Source: an uncultured Pseudomonadales bacterium
Lineage (GTDB): Bacteria > Pseudomonadota > Gammaproteobacteria > Pseudomonadales > IMCC2047
NCBI GenBank assembly: GCA_947258895.1
Contig: CAMYKE010000026.1
Coordinates: 1-11,871, forward strand
Direction of reading: 5' to 3'
DNA: 11,871 nucleotides
The translations under genes were made by a program, and so were the position numbers. Of the stretch, positions 1 to 9,238 are shown piece by piece. Each line of letters starts with the position of its first letter. Position 1 is the first letter of the stretch. Below the pieces are notes generated by a model. It saw only the letters and a program-made list of their open reading frames with translations. It did not search any database and was not told where the DNA came from.

Positions 1-213
1 ATCCGTGTCGGGAAAATGCTCGCCGATGTCGCCCGCTCCGACAGCTCCGAGCAGGGCGTCGCACAGCGCGTGCAGCAGCACATCGCCATCGGAATGGGCG
101 AGCAGTGGATAATCACTGCTGATGCTCACGCCTCCGAGTGTAATTGACTGCGGCCCGGAAGCCTCAAGGTCAAATCGGTGCACATCAAATCCGTGGCCTA
201 TGCGGACGCTCAC
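1..213 (-). CDS. ispF: 2-C-methyl-D-erythritol 2,4-cyclodiphosphate synthase, N-terminal part (window edge)
   Basis: Fifth enzyme of the MEP isoprenoid pathway: it cyclises CDP-methylerythritol 2-phosphate to methylerythritol cyclodiphosphate with release of CMP, in the cytosol, as a trimer. The 71 visible codons begin with a GTG start (211-213) and give the family opening [11 protein letters not shown]10 and H12 match two metal ligands, and the third should be H48 in [12 protein letters not shown]. The LLAHSDGD motif (residues 37-44) and [11 protein letters not shown] at the edge are also typical. The rest, roughly 90 residues, lies outside the window. The start overlaps the ispD stop by four bases (GTGA), which suggests translational coupling with ispD, the enzyme two steps earlier in the same pathway. 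GTG is chosen because it is the only start in the right place before the conserved RIGHGFDVH. Confidence 0.95.
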   Translation of the reverse strand, partial: MSVRIGHGFDVHRFDLEASGPQSITLGGVSISSDYPLLAHSDGDVLLHALCDALLGAVGAGDIGEHFPDTD

Positions 214-923
214 TGCGCCAACCCACCGGGAACGCCCAAAATGCTTGCCGCCACCAGCAGGTCCTCGCGCCAGGTTATCTTGATGCTATGGCTACTGCCC
301 GCGACCATCACCGGACGATAACCGCAGCGTTCCATTGCCGAGGACTCGTCCGTCACTACCACGCCGTCACGGTCGCACTGTGCGAGGGCATCTCTTAATT
401 TGCCAAGCGGAAACATCTGGGGAGTGTATGCATGCCACAGCAGCTCCCGCGGCACCGAGCCGTCAATTCGTCCCTCGCTGTCTACAGATTTCATACTATC
501 CCTCGCCCTCGCCCCGAGCACCGCGCCGTCGTCCGAGCGCACGCCCGCCGCAATCAGTTTATCGAGGTCTGCATGCGTCACACAGGGCCTGGCCGCGTCA
601 TGCACCAGCACCGACCGGTGCGGATCTATGCGCGACGCCAGATAACGCAGGCCATTCGCCACGGAATAGCAGCGTTCCGAACCGCCGGCAACTTGCAGTA
701 CCCGTGCGTCGGCCGCAAACGCACTACCGGCAAAGTACGCATCATCCGCCGCCAGCGCAATGACTATGCCTTCAATGGCGGGATGTCCCAACAGGTTTGA
801 CAGGGTGATATCGAGGATGCTGTCGCCCGCCAGTTGCAGGTATTGCTTGGGAAGATCCGCGGCGATCCGGCTGCCCGCGCCAGCCGCTGGAACCACCACC
901 CAATAGGCCGGCGGGTTGCTCAT
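210..923 (-). CDS. ispD: 2-C-methyl-D-erythritol 4-phosphate cytidylyltransferase
   Basis: Third enzyme of the MEP pathway: it joins CTP and methylerythritol 4-phosphate to give CDP-methylerythritol and pyrophosphate. The 237-residue protein has the usual family length. The nucleotide-binding signature PAAGAGSR (12-19) is followed by PKQY (25-28); R19 and K26 correspond to the catalytic Arg and Lys of the E. coli enzyme. VHDAARPC (107-114), TDESSAME (191-198) and SIKIT with K215 (213-217) are further substrate-binding motifs. The ATG at 921-923 starts 13 bp after the ftsB stop, with no clear Shine-Dalgarno sequence, so it probably depends on translation of the upstream message. Its stop overlaps the ispF start. 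The tight ftsB-ispD-ispF packing indicates one transcript. It consumes CTP made by the product of pyrG, encoded nearby. Confidence 0.97.
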   Translation of the reverse strand: MSNPPAYWVVVPAAGAGSRIAADLPKQYLQLAGDSILDITLSNLLGHPAIEGIVIALAADDAYFAGSAFAADARVLQVAGGSERCYSVANGLRYLASRIDPHRSVLVHDAARPCVTHADLDKLIAAGVRSDDGAVLGARARDSMKSVDSEGRIDGSVPRELLWHAYTPQMFPLGKLRDALAQCDRDGVVVTDESSAMERCGYRPVMVAGSSHSIKITWREDLLVAASILGVPGGLAQ

Positions 924-936
924 AACAGGATGCTAT

Positions 937-1233
937 TCATTGAGGGCTAGCGGGGGGTTGCGGTTCGGCGAGCTGGAAGAAGGACTCTTGCTCCTTGATC
1001 ATCCCCAGATCGGTGCGGGCGCGCTCCTCAATTGCTTCCAAACCTTGCTTGAGATCGGTAACCTCAGCCCTGAGCAATTCGTTTCGCTCCCGAAGCCGGG
1101 CATTGATGGCCTCCTGTTCGGAAATCTTTGCCTTGAGCTGCGCCAGTTCTGCCAGGCTGCCCTCTCCCACCCACAAGCGATACTGCAACGCCGCTAACAG
1201 GACCAACAACACTACCCAGAGCCATCTTTTCAT
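937..1233 (-). CDS. ftsB: Cell division protein FtsB
   Basis: Small bitopic inner-membrane protein of the divisome. In the family it forms the FtsQ-FtsL-FtsB complex, a periplasmic coiled coil that controls septal peptidoglycan synthesis by FtsWI. This 98-residue copy shows a short basic N-terminus, one hydrophobic membrane segment (about residues 4-21, from LWVVLLVLL to QYRLW), then a heptad-like charged and leucine-rich coiled coil (about 27-68) and the conserved EERARTDLGM (69-78) and ESFFQL (83-88) region that contacts FtsQ in E. coli. The proline-rich tail (PQPPASPQ) is variable in the family. The gene lies between eno and ispD, the usual position in Pseudomonas-type genomes. The ATG at 1231-1233 is fixed by the membrane segment. 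A 95-bp gap with two hairpins separates it from eno. Confidence 0.95.
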   Translation of the reverse strand: MKRWLWVVLLVLLAALQYRLWVGEGSLAELAQLKAKISEQEAINARLRERNELLRAEVTDLKQGLEAIEERARTDLGMIKEQESFFQLAEPQPPASPQ

Positions 1234-1271
1234 ACCACAAACAGCGACAAACTTGCCCGCTATACAGCCTC

Positions 1272-1314
1272 CGGGGTCAGCCCCGCCGCAGGGCGCAACG
1301 AGTTACACCCTGCG
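1272..1314 (-). other. Tandem hairpins between eno and ftsB
   Basis: Two perfect inverted repeats lie in the 95-bp eno-ftsB gap. The first met in transcription is CGCAGGG (1287-1293) with CCCTGCG (1308-1314), a 7-bp stem with a 14-nt loop. The second is CGGGG (1272-1276) with CCCCG (1281-1285), a 5-bp G:C stem with a 4-nt loop. Neither is followed by a T-run on the minus strand, so they are not standard intrinsic terminators. They could be a partial terminator, an RNA-processing site or a stabiliser of the eno 3' end. Confidence 0.4.
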
Positions 1315-1328
1315 ACCGGCAAATGGCG

Positions 1329-2635
<1,307 letters not shown>

Positions 2636-2649
2636 ATTTTATGTGTGAT

Positions 2650-5238
<2,589 letters not shown>

Positions 5239-5247
5239 CTAAATGGG

Positions 5248-5276
5248 AAGTTAAGCAGAGCACTACACTTGTTCAA
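5248..5276 (-). promoter_or_regulatory. Weak sigma-70-like promoter candidate for pyrG
   Basis: In the 241-bp tilS-pyrG gap, TTGAAC (5271-5276) and TAACTT (5248-5253) lie on the minus strand with 17-bp spacing. Matches to consensus are four of six and three of six. A comparable pair with 17-bp spacing (TTGTCG/TACCCT) lies further upstream, so this identification is weak. The rest of the gap shows a 6-bp hairpin directly after the tilS stop (5396-5410, including one G:U pair) and no gene. Confidence 0.2.
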
Positions 5277-5410
5277 GATGGGAAGACAGGGTACCAGCTT
5301 CGTCGGGGCACGACAATTACGGCACGCTGAAAATAGCCAGAAAATTTGCTCCAGCCTGACCCGCACCAACAGTCGTCGCACATTGCCCGCCGGCTACCAG
5401 GTCGCCTGAT

Positions 5411-6769
5411 TTAGCAACGGCTGGCGGGGCGTTGCCAGGTGAGCAGCAGGCCGGTTACCCCCGGCGCGGCTTCGGCGTCCGCGCAGACCCACAGATCCGC
5501 GACGGCAACCAGTTCCTCCTCCAGATATACCAGCGGCACCCGCTCGCGCAACCACGGCGGCAGCGAATACTCCTGAAGCAACTTTCGCAACGGGTGACTG
5601 CCACAACGACCGGCGGGCCGACAGCGCTCCCCGCCCGATCGAAACTTTACGGTAAATTGCTGTCCCGGCTCTGGCCGGCGCAACAACCGACTCTCCGCCG
5701 CTGCCGGCGCCTCGCTGGCGGCAAGGACTCCCATTCCCTCGATTTCGATGGGTACCGCAGGATCCCACTGCCATTCGGCTCCCGCATCGTGCTGCGGTAA
5801 ACGGTACTGGGCCACCAGGCTGCCAGCGTAGCGGCGAAACTCGACCTGCCCTGCGACCAGTAACGGCCGGGCATCCGGGCGCGCCGCTGCAACCTCCGCC
5901 AGGATCCTGCGATACTGCTGGGACTCGGGCCGGGGCAGTTGCAATCGTTCCAGCCACAGGCGTAACAGGTTGATTTGTACCGCTTCGGGAAGTGCCAGCA
6001 GATCCTTCACTGGCAGCCCCGCATCCGGATCCTGCAGCCTAACCAATAACGGCTCGAGAAAGTATTCCAGCGCCTGTTCGGACTGTGCACTGATCGCAGC
6101 AAACCGCAGCAGCGTTTTAGCGGCCCCTGGCCAGCGCTGCCTGATGGCGGGCCAGATCTGCGAGCGTAAATAGTTGCGGTCAAAACGGGTATCCAGATTG
6201 CTCTCATCTTCCACCCACGCGAGTTGTTCCGCCACCGCATAGGCTTGCAACCGGACACGACTGTATTCCAGCAGGGGACGCCACAGGCTGCCCCGGCCAA
6301 GCGCTCGCTGCGCGGGAATCCCCCTGCTGCCGCGCAATCCGCTACCCCGAAACAGCCGTAGCAGAAGCGTTTCCAGCTGGTCGTCCTGGTGATGCGCCTG
6401 CAGCAACACGTCCCCACCGCGCAACGTCGCCGCGAAGATCTTATAGCGTGCGTCCCGCAGGTCATTTTCCAGACTGGCCTTGCCTGCAGTCGCCGTTACG
6501 TGCCGGATGTCCAGCGGCACGTCGAATCGGGAGCAAACCTGCTGGCAATGAAGCGCCCACTGCTCGGCACTGGCACTGATGCCATGGTTGACATGAATTG
6601 CAGTGAGCGACGGGAAATCAGGGTCTTTTGCGCGTAGCCGCACCATCAACGACAGCAGCACGCTCGAGTCAAGGCCGCCGCTGAAAGCAACGACGAATCG
6701 TGTCACAGTCGCCGGGTCAGGCAAACGTTCCAGCACTTGCTCAGGAGTAAGCGGTTTGGTTGCTGTCAT
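5411..6769 (-). CDS. tilS: tRNA(Ile)-lysidine synthase
   Basis: ATP-dependent enzyme that attaches lysine to C34 of the CAU-anticodon tRNA(Ile), switching its identity from Met to Ile so that AUA codons are read. It is essential in most bacteria. The 452 residues include the N-type ATP pyrophosphatase PP-loop SGGLDSS (30-36), IHVNHGIS (58-65), the signature region AHHQDDQLETLLLRLFRG (125-142), RPLLEYSR (164-171) and WVEDESN..FDRNYLR (185-202). After the middle TilS substrate-binding domain (about 225-320) comes the C-terminal TilS domain with FRSGGERCRP (376-385), LKxLLQEY-type LRKLLQEYSLPPWLRER (394-410) and VAVADLWV (421-428). Length and order are normal for gammaproteobacterial TilS. It is usually right after accA in this cluster; here a 160-bp palindromic element and a small hairpin separate them, so co-transcription may be reduced. 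Confidence 0.96.
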   Translation of the reverse strand: MTATKPLTPEQVLERLPDPATVTRFVVAFSGGLDSSVLLSLMVRLRAKDPDFPSLTAIHVNHGISASAEQWALHCQQVCSRFDVPLDIRHVTATAGKASLENDLRDARYKIFAATLRGGDVLLQAHHQDDQLETLLLRLFRGSGLRGSRGIPAQRALGRGSLWRPLLEYSRVRLQAYAVAEQLAWVEDESNLDTRFDRNYLRSQIWPAIRQRWPGAAKTLLRFAAISAQSEQALEYFLEPLLVRLQDPDAGLPVKDLLALPEAVQINLLRLWLERLQLPRPESQQYRRILAEVAAARPDARPLLVAGQVEFRRYAGSLVAQYRLPQHDAGAEWQWDPAVPIEIEGMGVLAASEAPAAAESRLLRRPEPGQQFTVKFRSGGERCRPAGRCGSHPLRKLLQEYSLPPWLRERVPLVYLEEELVAVADLWVCADAEAAPGVTGLLLTWQRPASRC

Positions 6770-6793
6770 GGGTACAGACCTGCTGACAGGCGA

Positions 6794-6822
6794 CGCGACC
6801 TGACGTCAGTGGCAGTGTCGCG
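6794..6822. promoter_or_regulatory. Hairpin and palindrome upstream of tilS
   Basis: CGCGAC (6794-6799) and GTCGCG (6817-6822) form a perfect 6-bp stem. The enclosed loop begins with CTGACGTCAG (6800-6809), itself a perfect 10-bp palindrome. The structure lies 25 bp before the tilS ATG, between tilS and the mobile element. Its role is unknown; it might be a binding site or a leader hairpin. Confidence 0.25.
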
Positions 6823-6837
6823 CGGACGAGGTACTAG

Positions 6838-6855
6838 GAGCCTGTCGGACTTGGG
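6838..6855 (+). repeat. Left terminal inverted repeat of the miniature element
   Basis: GAGCCTGTCGGACTTGGG, exact reverse complement of 6980-6997, preceded by CTAG. Confidence 0.9.
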
Positions 6856-6979
6856 ATGAATCTACTGCGGAAAAGCCGGATTGGCCATATTTTGTACTCT
6901 TTCTCGTTAAATAGAATGACTATTCGCCTCAAAAGAGCCCAAAATCTGCCTCAAACCGGACTTTCCCTCGCTACGAACA

Positions 6980-6997
6980 CCCAAGTCCGACAGGCTC
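6980..6997 (-). repeat. Right terminal inverted repeat of the miniature element
   Basis: CCCAAGTCCGACAGGCTC on the plus strand, exact reverse complement of 6838-6855, followed by CTAG, which contains the accA stop codon. Confidence 0.9.
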
Positions 6998-7945
6998 CTA
7001 GAGCCCGTAGGACATGTACCGCTGATAACGTCGCTCAACCAGGGCTTCGGAATCCAGATCGGCCACTTTCTCCAGCGCTGCTTGCAAGCCCGATTTCAAT
7101 GCCTTCGACACCGCACTGGTATCCCGGTGCGCGCCGCCGAGCGGTTCCTTGACAATCCGGTCGGCAATACCCAGGTCTTTCACGCGATCCGCGGTAATAC
7201 CCATGGCGACTGCTGCATCTGCCGCCTTTTCCGCACTGCGCCACAGAATTGAGGCGCAGCCTTCCGGGGATATCACCGAATAGGTGGAGTATTCAAGCAT
7301 GAGCAGTTCATCGCAGACGCCAATAGCCAGGGCACCGCCGGAACCGCCCTCACCGATAACGGTGGAGATAATCGGCGTTTTCAGTTGCGCCATAAAGGCC
7401 AGGTTAAAGGCGATCGCCTCACTCTGGCCGCGTTCTTCGGCGCCGATACCGGGGTACGCCCCGGGAGTATCGATAAAGGTAAATACCGGCATCTTAAAGC
7501 GCTCGGCCATTCCCATCAGGCGGCATGCCTTGCGATAACCCTCGGGTCGGGGCATGCCAAAATTACGTTCAACCTTTTCCTTGACGGTGCGGCCTTTCTG
7601 GTGACCAATCACCACTACCGGCAAATCGTCCAACCTGCCAAGTCCACACACGATAGCTGCGTCATCTGAAAAATGGCGATCGCCGTGCAACTCGTCGAAA
7701 TCATTGAATATCGTTTTGATATAATCAAGTGTATACGGGCGTAGCGGATGACGCGCCAATTGCGCTTTCTGCCAGATGCTGAGATTAGAGAATATACTCT
7801 TGGTCAACTCGGAACTTTTGCCTTCCAGGCGGGCAATCTCTTCAGAAATATTGATCTTGTTGTCACTGCCCAGCAAGCGTAGCTCTTCGATCCGGACCTG
7901 GAGTTCAGCGATGGGTTGCTCAAAATCCAAATAGTTGGTATTCAT
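6998..7945 (-). CDS. accA: Acetyl-CoA carboxylase carboxyltransferase subunit alpha
   Basis: With AccD it forms the alpha2beta2 carboxyltransferase that moves CO2 from biotinylated AccB to acetyl-CoA, giving malonyl-CoA, the first committed step of fatty acid synthesis. The 315-residue protein is close to the E. coli length (319). The N-terminus [11 protein letters not shown] (5-15) fixes the start. The crotonase-fold core shows [11 protein letters not shown] (66-76), DFDELHGDR (82-90), PRPEGYRKA (132-140), [18 protein letters not shown] (157-174), the oxyanion glycine motif IGEGGSGGA (197-205) and [13 protein letters not shown] (223-235). The TAG stop (6998-7000) is part of the CTAG at the edge of the miniature element, so insertion left the protein end intact. 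Upstream is a 207-bp gap to dnaE with a weak promoter candidate, which suggests accA may not depend wholly on the dnaE transcript. Confidence 0.98.
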   Translation of the reverse strand: MNTNYLDFEQPIAELQVRIEELRLLGSDNKINISEEIARLEGKSSELTKSIFSNLSIWQKAQLARHPLRPYTLDYIKTIFNDFDELHGDRHFSDDAAIVCGLGRLDDLPVVVIGHQKGRTVKEKVERNFGMPRPEGYRKACRLMGMAERFKMPVFTFIDTPGAYPGIGAEERGQSEAIAFNLAFMAQLKTPIISTVIGEGGSGGALAIGVCDELLMLEYSTYSVISPEGCASILWRSAEKAADAAVAMGITADRVKDLGIADRIVKEPLGGAHRDTSAVSKALKSGLQAALEKVADLDSEALVERRYQRYMSYGL

Positions 7946-8003
7946 TTATTGTTATTCCAGTATGTATTGGCGGGACCAAGACGCACGGTCCGGCAGAAGC
8001 ATC

Positions 8004-8032
8004 ATGGTATTAATATTTACGTGCAATAACAA
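8004..8032 (-). promoter_or_regulatory. Weak promoter candidate upstream of accA
   Basis: TTGTTA (8027-8032) and TACCAT (8004-8009) on the minus strand are separated by 17 bp, each matching four of six sigma-70 consensus bases, in a locally A+T-rich patch. A start here would give a leader of about 50 nt containing a 5-bp hairpin, GGACC/GGTCC (7973-7977 with 7987-7991). There is only a faint ribosome binding site (GGAA) before the accA ATG. Confidence 0.25.
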
Positions 8033-8102
8033 CCGGTTCGAGCGTAAAGGAAAATTCGATATTGCAGTCTGGTACCGCCCTGCCATCGCGAAAGCTGGTC
8101 TG

Positions 8103-8132
8103 GCACGGGTTCCGGGTACGGCGTGCCCGTGC
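8103..8132 (-). terminator. Competing hairpins downstream of dnaE, possible terminator
   Basis: About 20 bp after the dnaE stop lie two overlapping perfect or near-perfect stems that share one arm: GCACGGG (8103-8109) with CCCGTGC (8126-8132), and CGGGTAC (8113-8119) with GTGCCCG (8123-8129; one G:U). Only one can form at a time. No T-run follows on the minus strand, so termination is possible but not shown; a processing or attenuation role is equally open. Confidence 0.3.
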
Positions 8133-8152
8133 TTGCGGGGCGCGGCACAGGC

Positions 8153-9238
8153 TCAGTTATAGCGCAATCGAATCCGCCTGGCTCCGTACTGCTCGCGCAG
8201 ATTGTGAATAAGCTCGTCAGTGGGTTTGATTTGCCAATCCGGGCCGAATACGAACCGGCCGCTGGCGTGAGCGTTACTGTATTCCACCACCAGCGGGCAG
8301 CCTTCGCCATGGAACGGCCGAATAATGTCTGCCAAATCCGCTGCGAACGAGTCACCGAGCTTGCCGGAGTCAAGCCGCAACAGCAACTCGCGGGCAAAAT
8401 GGGAGCGCGCGGTGACCATATCCATAAGGCGCCGGGCGCGTACCTTGAGCGCACCGGAATAATCATCCATACTGACCGCGCCCTCCACCACCAGAACGGT
8501 GTCTTTTACCAGTAATTCCCGGTAGCGATCATAGGCCTCGGCAAATACCGACACCTCGACCCGGGCGCTACGGTCGTCCAGGGTCACGAAAGCAATGGTG
8601 TCGCCACGCTTGGACTTCATCGTCCGCAACCCGATCACCAGCCCCGCGACCCACTGGTCCTTGTCACCGGGCTTCAGTGCCGCCAGGGGATCGCGGGCTA
8701 TCTTGCGCAACTCCCGCTCGTACTCATCAATGGGGTGGCCACGCAGGTAGAGCCCCAGGGTTTCCTTCTCTGATTGCAGGCGCACCTTTTCCGGCCAGGG
8801 CCGAACATCCGCATACGCAAGATAGGGGTCCTGCTGTTGCTGCGTGCCCGTCGTCCCGGGAAGCGTCGCGAATAAATCGGTCATGCCGGCAGAGAGATTA
8901 TGGGCGAGCTGCTCGGCCGCCTTGATCGCCTCTTCCAAAGCCCTCAACAGCACTGCCCGGTGCGGGCCGATTTTATCCAGCGCACCCGCTCGAATCAGGG
9001 CTTCGAGCGCACGCCGGTTGACCTTGCGCAAATCGACACGGGCACAAAAATCAAACAGATCGGTAAACGGGCCACCCTCCTCGCGGGCCGCAATCACCGC
9101 GTCCACGGGTCCTTCACCGAGTCCCTTGATCGCGCCGAGGCCGTAGACGACCTCACCATCGGGATTCACGACGAAGCGATACTGGCCGCGATTGACATCC
9201 GGCAACACCAGCGCCAAGCCGAGTTTCCGACAGTCTTC
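8153..9238 (-). CDS. dnaE: DNA polymerase III subunit alpha, C-terminal part (downstream frame of interrupted dnaE)
   Basis: Continues DnaE in a frame different from the 5' part. The homologous reading runs from EDCRKLG at 9238 through 361 residues to the TGA at 8153-8155; the first conventional start inside it is only a TTG at 9217. Counting from that TTG: end of the finger region with [12 protein letters not shown] (26-37), helix-hairpin-helix region with [24 protein letters not shown] (64-87), a clamp-binding-like motif MTDLF (112-116) where E. coli has QADMF, a Gln-rich linker (QQQQ, 126-129), the [11 protein letters not shown] motif (152-162), an OB-fold (about 186-270, with [11 protein letters not shown]) and the tau-binding C-terminal domain. 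It has no ribosome binding site of its own, so independent expression is unlikely. Together with the 5' part and about 12 missing residues it would make about 1157 residues, against 1160 in E. coli. Confidence 0.9.
   Translation of the reverse strand, partial: EDCRKLGLALVLPDVNRGQYRFVVNPDGEVVYGLGAIKGLGEGPVDAVIAAREEGGPFTDLFDFCARVDLRKVNRRALEALIRAGALDKIGPHRAVLLRALEEAIKAAEQLAHNLSAGMTDLFATLPGTTGTQQQQDPYLAYADVRPWPEKVRLQSEKETLGLYLRGHPIDEYERELRKIARDPLAALKPGDKDQWVAGLVIGLRTMKSKRGDTIAFVTLDDRSARVEVSVFAEAYDRYRELLVKDTVLVVEGAVSMDDYSGALKVRARRLMDMVTARSHFARELLLRLDSGKLGDSFAADLADIIRPFHGEGCPLVVEYSNAHASGRFVFGPDWQIKPTDELIHNLREQYGARRIRLRYN

Larger units (their letters stand above)
6838..6997. mobile_element. 160-bp palindromic miniature element (MITE-like) between accA and tilS
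   Basis: Ends are perfect 18-bp terminal inverted repeats (6838-6855 and 6980-6997). Both sides carry CTAG (6834-6837 and 6998-7001), read as a 4-bp target duplication; because CTAG is itself palindromic, the visible perfect repeat is 22 bp and a TA-only duplication cannot be excluded. Inside, further complementary pairs share the same axis near 6917: GGAAA/TTTCC (6869-6873 with 6962-6966), CCGG/CCGG (6876-6879 with 6956-6959), ATTTTG/CAAAAT (6889-6894 with 6940-6945), CTCTTT/AAAGAG (6897-6902 with 6932-6937) and AATAG/CTATT (6910-6914 with 6920-6924). The element therefore folds end to end as one imperfect hairpin. It encodes no credible protein, so it would need a transposase in trans. CTAG fits the YTAR target preference known for one IS5 group, but the parent family cannot be named from this copy alone. 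Confidence 0.85.

Noticed and set aside
6856..7152. Plus-strand 98-codon frame crossing the miniature element and the accA 3' end
   Set aside because: It spans the element boundary and runs antisense into accA; no transposase-like motif.
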